DNA of 64,000 bases from a bacterium D16-56. GTDB taxonomy: Bacteria; Bacillota; Clostridia; Lachnospirales; Lachnospiraceae. Positions 7,861 through 16,782 of the stretch are shown here, piece after piece. The notes beneath the pieces were generated by a model that ran no database searches, had not been told where the DNA came from, and worked only from the letters and a program-made list of their open reading frames with translations. Each line of letters begins with the position of its first letter. The first letter of the stretch is position 1. The stretch lies in NCBI GenBank assembly GCA_003611875.1, contig RAYY01000025.1:1-64000 (forward strand). The letters are read 5' to 3'. The position numbers were made by a program, and so were the translations under genes.

Positions 7861-10206
7861 TTAGATCAAATCCACTTCCTGTCCAGTTACTTTTTGTACT
7901 CGGAATGATAGATTTGAGCCTATCCTCTTGTCCCCTTCATATATATCTGCATTCCAGGTTTTGCTACGCTTTAACTCAGGCATAACGAATTTTGCATGAT
8001 ACAAGTCCCCACTATGCTCACCTTCATAAAATTTTCCATTTACCAACAGCCTTGGTTTCTGAATGGGGATATTAGAAAACAAAGTGATTGCGGCAGTTTC
8101 TTTTGCATGCAATTCAACAAGAGGATTTGTAAAACAAAGCATGATATCGTCTGGCCGTTTTGAGATCACGATAACTGGCACCACAACTTCTTCTAAGGTT
8201 GCACCCCCATGTACTTCAACATTTGCTTTGCGTCCACCTCGAAACCTGTCATAGTTTGCCAAAATAGAATATCCATTTTCAAATGCTGCAAATGAAATAT
8301 CCGGATCCTTATTTGCCAGGCAACAACGTCCGCTGTGTCCCGCCTTTTCATCTAGAGAAAGCTTTGTATCTGCCTCCTGTTCTTTAATTACAGCAAGCCT
8401 GCTTGCCCCATGGTCAGCGATAAGAATTGCCCTTTGTTCCGGTTCTCTTGTAAGCTGTGCCTGGATTCTTCTCAACTGATCATCAATAATATCCAGTTCT
8501 TTAAATATATGAATCGGGAGTTTACATTTCTGATAGTCAATCACCTGGCTATGATGTTTCAGTTCATCTAACTCTCCTATTTTCAGACACTCCTGTGAAA
8601 AATATGGAACAAATTCTTTATTATTTTCTGTAATAGAAGGCAACATACAACTACCAATTTGCGTCTCTGATACCAATCCATATTCTTGACATTTTGCTTC
8701 TATATAAGCCAGATACTCCACACCAAGAGCATCGAAAAAATACACCTGTATGTTTTCTTTTGGCAATCGGTTTACAATTGTGCTGCGTGGCTGTAATTTA
8801 TTATAAAGCCTTTCCAAAGCAAACGATTCTACTTGTGACAGAAATTCTGGCCAGATACGATTTGTCAGCTTCTGTAATTTATACTGAGAAAAATATTCGG
8901 TTAATATGCCCCAAAGTTCCTTATCCTTTTCCCTGAGTTTCATATTGCTTTCGGTAAATTCATATTTATGCAGGTACAATTTTAATTCCGCAAATGCCAA
9001 AGAAAAAATATCTTCTAACTCCTGATTTGTATATTCATAGATACTGAGACATCTCATCAATTCATATTGTTCTTTTTCACTTGCATCTGTCAGATAATAA
9101 ACTGCATTTTTTTCACGAATTCCTACTGCCTTGCAATATTGATCTACCAATATTATATTTTCCGGAAATGCATCAATTAAGCGTTTCCTTTCATAATACT
9201 TCTGTTTAAATTCCTCCTCCCGCCAATCCATTTCGAGAATATCCATATAAATATGTCGTTCAAAATCCAAAACCGATTGACTGTTTTCCAGTACTTTCGT
9301 CAAGTATAAATTCCCTTTGTTTCCATATACCTTCAAAGCCAGCCATAAATACCACATCTTATTTTCATCTGGTTCTTCTGCTGCTTCACTTAAATGGGAT
9401 ACCAAATTTACTGTGGAGCCAAAAACTTTATGGACAACTGCAGAAAAAGTATGTTGCTTTTTCATGCGGTTTGCCAATATCCTCCACTGTTCTTCACTTC
9501 CAAAATTCTTTTCTGTCGCAGCTGCTAAATCTCTGTATTTTTTGATTAAGGCATCATAAATATTATCTATAGCAGCAATCGAATATACAGACTTACAAAA
9601 TAATGAGATAGGATGGTCTGTTATCACTGTTACTTCTGGGTTATCTCTCAGTGTTTTGTTATTCATACCTTCAAAATACTGAAAAAGATGCTTCATGTTT
9701 TTTTGTAATCTGCTATCATCAATAATTACACAATCCTCAAGACATTTTGCCATCTTGATTTTGGGAAGCGGAGAAGACTCCCCCTCAACGATCACAACCT
9801 TTCGTCCTACCCGCTGATCTCGGTTTATATAGCTTTTGAGATATTGCCGCGAATGATCTAACAGAATAATTGCATGACCGCTTATTGGCAATTCTAAAAG
9901 ATCTCTGAGCAGTTCATTTACGTAATCTGCACTCCTTAACATTGCCACCTGTGAAACTCCAACTAACACATGGTTTTCCTTTTTTGTTTCTTTGCGACAA
10001 ATCTCATATAAATCGGGCAACTCATCTTTTCGGCAATATTCAGAAATGTAAACACATTTTTTACTACTATCTGCCTGAATCCGGCCTAAAATATCTTGAT
10101 AAATATCATAGTTTTCCGTATTCACAAGCAAAGGATATCCTGTAGATTCTCCTCTGCAATAAGCATTGATTTCCCCAAAACAAGATAGGACATCTTTACA
10201 ATCCAT
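7861..10206 (-). CDS. pglZ: PglZ-domain BREX protein
   Basis: A 781-residue protein with the PglZ alkaline-phosphatase-superfamily domain in its middle to C-terminal part. Seen directly are the metal-site strand VYFFDALG (near residue 490) and LIADHGASRL (near 600), followed by a GHSGRCC segment and VEVHGGATLEEVVVPV, which are typical of PglZ C-termini. The N-terminal third shows no recognisable domain. PglZ is the one component present in every BREX type and is required for defence and modification. Start: ATG at 10206 with AAGGAG upstream, overlapping the end of brxC by 11 bases; a GTG seven codons earlier is less likely. Confidence 0.9.
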   Translation of the reverse strand: MDCKDVLSCFGEINAYCRGESTGYPLLVNTENYDIYQDILGRIQADSSKKCVYISEYCRKDELPDLYEICRKETKKENHVLVGVSQVAMLRSADYVNELLRDLLELPISGHAIILLDHSRQYLKSYINRDQRVGRKVVIVEGESSPLPKIKMAKCLEDCVIIDDSRLQKNMKHLFQYFEGMNNKTLRDNPEVTVITDHPISLFCKSVYSIAAIDNIYDALIKKYRDLAAATEKNFGSEEQWRILANRMKKQHTFSAVVHKVFGSTVNLVSHLSEAAEEPDENKMWYLWLALKVYGNKGNLYLTKVLENSQSVLDFERHIYMDILEMDWREEEFKQKYYERKRLIDAFPENIILVDQYCKAVGIREKNAVYYLTDASEKEQYELMRCLSIYEYTNQELEDIFSLAFAELKLYLHKYEFTESNMKLREKDKELWGILTEYFSQYKLQKLTNRIWPEFLSQVESFALERLYNKLQPRSTIVNRLPKENIQVYFFDALGVEYLAYIEAKCQEYGLVSETQIGSCMLPSITENNKEFVPYFSQECLKIGELDELKHHSQVIDYQKCKLPIHIFKELDIIDDQLRRIQAQLTREPEQRAILIADHGASRLAVIKEQEADTKLSLDEKAGHSGRCCLANKDPDISFAAFENGYSILANYDRFRGGRKANVEVHGGATLEEVVVPVIVISKRPDDIMLCFTNPLVELHAKETAAITLFSNIPIQKPRLLVNGKFYEGEHSGDLYHAKFVMPELKRSKTWNADIYEGDKRIGSNLSFRVQKVTGQEVDLI

Positions 10207-13200
10207 ACTCGCTATCTCCTTGTCCACCTTTCAAAATCTGCATTCCAAAATCAACATCATCCATAATTCTTGCGCATAAATACTCACGTAATACTTTTGT
10301 ATCCATGGTATTGATTATTTCCATTGCCCGGTCACAGCCATTTAGCTTATATTGCTTATCAGCCAGGCCTTTTAAACAATTTTGTACAGCACGGTTGTCC
10401 ATCCAATCATAGGGTTGATCATAAATCTTATTTGTAAGTTCTTCCCGGATATTGGTCAAATCCTGTAGCAAAACAGAGTAACTTCCCACAATGCATCGCA
10501 AAAAACAGTCATCACGTTCTTCTTCCTTCTCCAGCCTTTCATAAAAATCTGCACGTTTTAGATAATCCATCGCCTTTTTTGCATCAGACTCAGAAGGATT
10601 AGAACTTGCAATAATACGAAACATCTCTCTTGCCACACTTCTTTCCGAATCATCAAACATGCACAGAATCGGAGTCCTATACTTTTCTGACCAACGATAG
10701 GGATCTTTTGTCTTTGTTTTTTCATGCCATAAATCTTTCAGCTTTTTCTTCCACTGGCTTTGTACAAACCGGTTCACCTCATTCTGGACAAATCTGTAAT
10801 AGTCCGATTTTGATTTTGTAAATTGTCCGGAAGGGAATCCCTGATATAACCTGTCAATTTCTTCTTCATCCAAATCATTTAAAAAGGCATTTGCATCTTG
10901 CTTAAAATAAAAAACCTGGTCTTTATAAAAAGTATCAAAGCTTTCCCTCTGATTTAATAACAGCTCATGAAACTTCTTTTTATTCTGTTCCAGCAATTCA
11001 TCACTTTGCTTCATAATGCATAACTGCTTTAAAAACAATCCCAGATCTCCTGTCAATTTCGCCGCTACTTCACAAGGCAGCTTTATATGATTTGTCTTTG
11101 CGTTCCATGCAGACACAGTTTCCCGTATAGATGTACATTTTTGCAAGCTTTTATTACTTTCCAATATGATCTGGTATTCCAGAATAACATCTGAAATTTT
11201 ATTGTCTGCCGTAGAAGGATTCCACACCCAGTTAGCATCATTGGCATTGAACTTTTTCTTGATTTCTTCCAGATAATTACCTCCATCACCAATTTCAGCT
11301 GCAAGCCCAGGTAAAATTCCTTCCTGGTATGCTTCAATATAGGCAAGCATACCGCTTCGGCAATAGGCATTTGTCATTAACTTTTCCATATCGGAAACCG
11401 CTTTTGGATTCTCCATAAAAATTCGGCCGATTTCTTCTGCAAGACTGCTTTCTGTAGCTTTATTTCCATTTGCTGTATTCGCAATCCCTAAATAATCATC
11501 AATAATTTTTTCTATAATGCCAATCGGACTTTCCAGTTTTTCATTTTTCAGAATATTTTTTACTGACCAGATAGGAAACACCAACTCCCTCATCTTGATA
11601 CGCATCTGGTCTCTAGTATTCTCAAGTGACATGCATTGATCTGAGGGGATTTTAAAAATCGCGGCAGTTTGATTCAGAAAATTCCGCATTTCCTGACTCA
11701 TAGTTACAATATATTCTTCCCGATATTTCTTGTCTGGACTATTACGAAAATTAATAGCATTTGCTATCATAATTGCCATCTTACTAAAAGACATTACTTC
11801 ACTGGCCGAACCATTGCTCCAGAAAAAATCTGGTTTTGCATATTCCTTTAATACAAATCCCATTACCAAAGATGTCAAAGCAGAAGGCATAAAACCAAAT
11901 GGCTCTTTTTCTAATTCTTCTAATATGGAAACTACACTCACCCGACCTGCCTCGCTATGAAATCCCTGTTCTACAATTTCCATGACTTTCTTCTTTATCT
12001 GAACAATTGTTAAACTCTGTTTTTCCTGTTTTTCCCAATAGTGTTCTGTTTTCCATGCTCCTTCCAATGCTTTCTCAAAGCTTTTATTTTTATTTTTCTT
12101 ATTGTCAAAAGCCCGGGAAAGTTCTTCTTTTATCCCGCACTCTGCACCTTCACGTAAATTGTATATCGTGTACATGGTATCATTTAATTCATATTGTTCT
12201 AATCCATAATAATACTTCTTATGATTAATACTCTGTAATATGTCCTGTAGTTCAGCCAAATTAGCTATGCGCCGACCACTTTTATTTTCCTTATCATAAA
12301 GCTTAAATGCACCGTTTGAAATACGATCCTGCCATTCCTTTAATATTGTTTCCGCCTGTTCATTATAATATGTTGCCTGGTTTCTATCCTTATTCCGGTT
12401 ATATTTACTAAAAGCAATATTGTCAATATATTGATCATACAAATCTTTCCCCATTGGTGTCAGCGTTTCAATAAAATATAAATCATTATCAGGCATATTG
12501 ATATTTTTCATTATCGCCTGATGTATCTGTTCAGCCTCTCTTTCATTCACCGAAAATGTCACAACAACATAAAAACGTTCTGGATGCTGGCCTTTTTTCT
12601 GTTCTCCAATTATGGAAAGCAAATGATCATAAGAAGTACTCTTTATTACAAAACGATTTCGGATTACTGGCGGCAGTAATACTGCATCTATCAGTTTTCC
12701 ATTATCAATCAAATTTTGTGTTTTTGTCTCCTTTATCGCCTCCTCCCGGTATTCCTGAATATCTTCACTGCTCCCCAGATTTGCTGCACAATATTCATAT
12801 TTCCCACCACCAACCAGCTTTTTTAATAAGATCTTTTTTTCCATCAAACCATTGGCAATCGCAACAGCTTTTCCTTTATTCCAGTCTGTTCCGGCAAATG
12901 CCAGATCAATATTCTGATCATTTGGAATCAGTAATTCATTTCCTGTAGCGCGAAGAGCAATCGCCTGAAGAAGCAGAACAGTTTTCATAACCCGCTGCTC
13001 ATCAGGGAGAAGCTTGTCTGCCTGCAGCATGCGATAGCTGTCCAAGACTCCCCGCACATCATCATTTAATCCTTTTTGTTCTTTGCCATAGAAAAAATCC
13101 CACAGAAGATCTATGGTCAATAAATTGATTTCATCCATTGGCCCATATTCATTTATAAACCATTTAAATCCTTTAGCTTCTGTCATATCATTACTGATTA

Positions 13201-14431
13201 TAAAATCAAACATGCTTCTCTGATTGGAATTAAAAAGAGTCGCAATATGTTTTAATATCAGAGCAGCATAAGGATGAATGGGGACAATGTCCTGTAGTTC
13301 CTTATCGGAAATCTGTGTTTTTTCTCCCAAACGGGATTGCTTTTTAGCTGTTGTCCTAATTACATCCCTGACGCTGACAAGCTGTTCATTTAAATCATTA
13401 TAATACTCTGCCCACTTCTTTTTTAAAAGTTCATCTGAAGTTTCCTTCATTGCCTGTTTCATCAGATGAAATGCCATATTTTCAGGAAGTTCAATTTTTA
13501 CAGGATGTTCAAAACGATCTGTTATCTTTTTTGCTGTATCTGCATCTGCAAATAAATTCTTGCTCTCATGTGCCACAATCATAAAATAAAATGGATGGGA
13601 CTCACTAATCTGAATCAGATTCTGAAACCCTGTCAACCCAATCGGATGTGTCAGGAAATACTCTGAAAATTCATCCCATACAAACAAAATAGCAGTAATA
13701 TGATTTTCTTCAATAATACTTTTTATCCAATTCGCCATGTCATTGGTATCTTTAAACAAACCATATTGTCCGGATTCTTTCAATACCGTCATGACTTCCC
13801 GCATCATCCGTTCAATCTGTTCATTTGTACCAGATTTCAAACGTTCCATAACTTCATCTGCCTGCATACCATGAAAATTCCAGGCATATTTTTCTTCTGA
13901 AATCAAATCACTGAAATAATTATAATTTGCCTTTTTTTCCACCCATTCTAAAAAGGCATCCCGCATAGAGGCATCCCCCTGATTTTCTATCCCATATTCC
14001 TTCAAGGCTGCCATAATACTCTGTTGCACAGCAAAAATCAAATCGAAATCCGTGTTGATTCCCGCAGAGCCAATACGATGGATCGTGATTATTTTACCAG
14101 TGTTTTTTACCGAAATGTATTTATTGCACAAATCTCTGCTAAGCTTATATTCCTTAAAGTAACTTTCTACCTCCTCGTCAGTAGCATCAATCAGGGATTT
14201 TATTGTCAAGGCAGCATGAGATTTTCCTGTTCCGTAAGCACCTTCTACCCAGATTGAACGTGTCGCAGCTCCTGATAACACCCGGTATGTAGTTTCCAAC
14301 AATTTTATAAATGTTTCATGTGGAAAAAAACTTTTCCAGCTAACTTTTCCCTGCTCAATCAGATCAGCTGTGACTGCTGCATAATATTTCGGATCGATAT
14401 TAAAATAATCCCGGTATAATCTTTTTTCCAT
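10196..14431 (-). CDS. brxC: BrxC/PglY-type large ATPase
   Basis: A 1411-residue P-loop protein. The N-terminus LYRDYFNIDPKYYAAV followed by the Walker A GAYGTGKS (about residues 64-71) and the Walker B AILFVWDE (about 247-254) match BrxC/PglY, the large BREX ATPase. Length is in the range expected for the family. The remainder is mostly helical with no further recognised domain. The chosen ATG has GAGGAGG six bases upstream; it follows brxP by 14 bases and overlaps pglZ, so brxP-brxC-pglZ are a tightly coupled transcript. BrxC is thought to be an essential ATP-driven part of the modification/defence complex. Confidence 0.9.
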   Translation of the reverse strand: MEKRLYRDYFNIDPKYYAAVTADLIEQGKVSWKSFFPHETFIKLLETTYRVLSGAATRSIWVEGAYGTGKSHAALTIKSLIDATDEEVESYFKEYKLSRDLCNKYISVKNTGKIITIHRIGSAGINTDFDLIFAVQQSIMAALKEYGIENQGDASMRDAFLEWVEKKANYNYFSDLISEEKYAWNFHGMQADEVMERLKSGTNEQIERMMREVMTVLKESGQYGLFKDTNDMANWIKSIIEENHITAILFVWDEFSEYFLTHPIGLTGFQNLIQISESHPFYFMIVAHESKNLFADADTAKKITDRFEHPVKIELPENMAFHLMKQAMKETSDELLKKKWAEYYNDLNEQLVSVRDVIRTTAKKQSRLGEKTQISDKELQDIVPIHPYAALILKHIATLFNSNQRSMFDFIISNDMTEAKGFKWFINEYGPMDEINLLTIDLLWDFFYGKEQKGLNDDVRGVLDSYRMLQADKLLPDEQRVMKTVLLLQAIALRATGNELLIPNDQNIDLAFAGTDWNKGKAVAIANGLMEKKILLKKLVGGGKYEYCAANLGSSEDIQEYREEAIKETKTQNLIDNGKLIDAVLLPPVIRNRFVIKSTSYDHLLSIIGEQKKGQHPERFYVVVTFSVNEREAEQIHQAIMKNINMPDNDLYFIETLTPMGKDLYDQYIDNIAFSKYNRNKDRNQATYYNEQAETILKEWQDRISNGAFKLYDKENKSGRRIANLAELQDILQSINHKKYYYGLEQYELNDTMYTIYNLREGAECGIKEELSRAFDNKKNKNKSFEKALEGAWKTEHYWEKQEKQSLTIVQIKKKVMEIVEQGFHSEAGRVSVVSILEELEKEPFGFMPSALTSLVMGFVLKEYAKPDFFWSNGSASEVMSFSKMAIMIANAINFRNSPDKKYREEYIVTMSQEMRNFLNQTAAIFKIPSDQCMSLENTRDQMRIKMRELVFPIWSVKNILKNEKLESPIGIIEKIIDDYLGIANTANGNKATESSLAEEIGRIFMENPKAVSDMEKLMTNAYCRSGMLAYIEAYQEGILPGLAAEIGDGGNYLEEIKKKFNANDANWVWNPSTADNKISDVILEYQIILESNKSLQKCTSIRETVSAWNAKTNHIKLPCEVAAKLTGDLGLFLKQLCIMKQSDELLEQNKKKFHELLLNQRESFDTFYKDQVFYFKQDANAFLNDLDEEEIDRLYQGFPSGQFTKSKSDYYRFVQNEVNRFVQSQWKKKLKDLWHEKTKTKDPYRWSEKYRTPILCMFDDSERSVAREMFRIIASSNPSESDAKKAMDYLKRADFYERLEKEEERDDCFLRCIVGSYSVLLQDLTNIREELTNKIYDQPYDWMDNRAVQNCLKGLADKQYKLNGCDRAMEIINTMDTKVLREYLCARIMDDVDFGMQILKGGQGDSEYGL

Positions 14432-14445
14432 CTTTGGCCTCCTCA

Positions 14446-16773
14446 TCAAAGCAATGTCAATACTTCTTTCGCTGCTTTTTCTTCCCGCAATGTAATGTTA
14501 TCTAAATCCAACGTAAAAGACACAGAAATAAAATCAGGATAATTTATGCTCAATCCATTTAAAATGCGTACCATCATCTCTTTATCAAGTCCAAAAATCC
14601 TGGTTGGGCTAACTCCAAGCCTTGCTATGGAATCATCTAACAATGTTTTTAAGGAAAATTGGTAATAACCATCACATTCCTCTGCAAATTTATATAGAGC
14701 ATAAAGGATTATTTCTGGTATCGGATCACTCCAGGATTTACGGATAATGCCAACCGCTTTCTCCTTTTCTTTTATTATTTTTCCAAATCCAATCCGTCCC
14801 ATTGGAAGTTCGGAAAGACGGTTAAGAGAAGCAAATATGTCATTTGTCCAAGATTCTTTTGCTCCCTCATTCACCATCATGGAAGCCAGCAATGGCTTTG
14901 AATATTCCGCATCAAAATCAACATTTTTCACATACCAATTCACCTGAGGGGAGTAACATAAATTGGTAAATATAATTCCCCAGCTTTGGTCTTTTTCGTA
15001 CCCCAGTTGTTCAATTAACCTTGCTGTCTCTGAAAATCCCTCTTTATCCAGCAGACCGGCATCTCGTAAAAAACTCCTGAAAAAATTATACATCTGAGAA
15101 CCAAGAGTGTGATTTTCATTAAATTCATTTTTATATTTAAAATATTGTTTTATCCAATCCCATTTTGGTGCATGATGGGAATAAGTATTCAGACTCCGTT
15201 TTTTTCCAGTCACCATAATTCCTCCTTTTGGCTGTTCCAGTGATTTGTATACCAAACATCCTTTCTCAACTTTATGACATTTTGCACAATGATAACAGTT
15301 ATCACTAATCTTTACCTGCCCATCCTCAAAATCCATATTTCCATAAGGACAATCTGCCTGGCATTCCTGGCATCCAATACAACATGCTGCTCTCCGAAAC
15401 ACATTTTTCAAAAGCTTTACAAATTCAGGCTCCTTCCTTCCTGTTTCGTAATCAATAAAAACATGGAGCCCTTTTTCATCTTCTTCCACAGAAAAATGGA
15501 GAAGCTTTCCTTGAAAATCTATCACATACGGCGAATAGTCATTGGCAACCATGCCTACCGTTTTTATCCATTCGCGCCAATCCGTCCTTGGATTTTCCAA
15601 GTAAATATTCGTGCCATTTGATTTGGTATCCATTTCTTTATATCCGATTGGAATATCAATATCTCTGCCATTTTTTCGTGCCTTCCATCCACCACTTCCA
15701 ATAAATTCCTCTAAACGATCTTCCGATAAAAATGCTCTTTTATAGGCATTGCGGATGGAATCCACAAACGGTTCTGCCTCATCTGCATAACAAAAATAAT
15801 TCATAAAATCATTCCTATCTGCTGCACGTGGACATATCAGACAGCCTGCTCTTCGGTTTCCTTTTTTGTATGTCTCATTAAACACAAGATTTTGGGAATA
15901 TAAATACAAAAAAATCTCTGCCGAATTCCATTCTAAAATCACATTACAACTATACTGTCCTTTGTGCTTCCCACCATATGTAATATAATCATATTTGCCA
16001 CGTGCCAGACTTTCATCTGCCCTGACCCCAACAAATGCCATTCCGGTAAAGTCTGACTTATCCAACAAATCACGCAAGAATAAAATCTGTGGCACTGTCT
16101 TATGAACGCTGCAACACCACCTGGTTACCGTACAGGGCGGGCCAAATTTTGACCATGAGACTAAAGGTTTAAATTTAGAACTGGATTCGTAAAACTCAAT
16201 ATTTTGTTCTTCACATATTTTCCGCACCTTTTCTACGGTATCATAAGTATCGCTGAATTCCATCCCTGTATCCCCAAACAACACTTTAAAGCTGTCATGG
16301 GGAAGCGCTCTCTGCACAATATCCAACGCAACAATGCTATCTTTTCCTCCACTAAAAGCCACATAAAAAACATCTACTTTCTTTTGGTATTGCCGATATG
16401 TATTATAAACATCTTTTACGCTTTCCTGTGCCAGTGTTTCCATCAAATCCCGATTTTTCTGGCACATTGCATCAATATCAACAAACTGAAGCTGCTCCCC
16501 GTCTGCTTCTGGCTCCTCCATTAAAATCAGTTCAGGTTTTGTAAATAAAGAACCTCCTTTTGTTTTCGCAACCGTCCTTCCTTTATATATGTAATTATTT
16601 GCTTCTGCCCACATAAATGGCGCTCTGTCATCCTTCAAATAATTCCAGTGCCGGTCAAATCCCAGCGCATCCAACTCCTTATAGTAAACAGGACGTGGTT
16701 CTTTACTAAATTTGGATTGTTCTGTCGTTAAAAGTAATCCACCTGTTTCCACATCCCAAATATATTGGTACAT
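14446..16773 (-). CDS. brxP: BrxP: PAPS-reductase-like ATP pyrophosphatase with ferredoxin motifs
   Basis: A 775-residue multidomain protein. Residues 141-146 (SGGKDS) form the PP-loop of the PAPS reductase/ATP pyrophosphatase family that includes DndC and SspD. Cysteines at 214, 220/221 and 311, 314 fit the Fe-S cluster positions of those enzymes. A bacterial ferredoxin-like block follows at 464-506 (CCxxC-xx-C-xxx-CP and CxxCxxC...C). The region from about 530 to the end resembles DUF4007, often joined to such reductases. This gene replaces the PglX methyltransferase in type 4 BREX, so the system probably marks DNA by sulfur chemistry rather than methylation (inference). It lies 9 bases after the lead gene, with a GAGGAC site. 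Confidence 0.88.
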   Translation of the reverse strand: MYQYIWDVETGGLLLTTEQSKFSKEPRPVYYKELDALGFDRHWNYLKDDRAPFMWAEANNYIYKGRTVAKTKGGSLFTKPELILMEEPEADGEQLQFVDIDAMCQKNRDLMETLAQESVKDVYNTYRQYQKKVDVFYVAFSGGKDSIVALDIVQRALPHDSFKVLFGDTGMEFSDTYDTVEKVRKICEEQNIEFYESSSKFKPLVSWSKFGPPCTVTRWCCSVHKTVPQILFLRDLLDKSDFTGMAFVGVRADESLARGKYDYITYGGKHKGQYSCNVILEWNSAEIFLYLYSQNLVFNETYKKGNRRAGCLICPRAADRNDFMNYFCYADEAEPFVDSIRNAYKRAFLSEDRLEEFIGSGGWKARKNGRDIDIPIGYKEMDTKSNGTNIYLENPRTDWREWIKTVGMVANDYSPYVIDFQGKLLHFSVEEDEKGLHVFIDYETGRKEPEFVKLLKNVFRRAACCIGCQECQADCPYGNMDFEDGQVKISDNCYHCAKCHKVEKGCLVYKSLEQPKGGIMVTGKKRSLNTYSHHAPKWDWIKQYFKYKNEFNENHTLGSQMYNFFRSFLRDAGLLDKEGFSETARLIEQLGYEKDQSWGIIFTNLCYSPQVNWYVKNVDFDAEYSKPLLASMMVNEGAKESWTNDIFASLNRLSELPMGRIGFGKIIKEKEKAVGIIRKSWSDPIPEIILYALYKFAEECDGYYQFSLKTLLDDSIARLGVSPTRIFGLDKEMMVRILNGLSINYPDFISVSFTLDLDNITLREEKAAKEVLTLL

Positions 16774-16782
16774 ATGCTGTCC

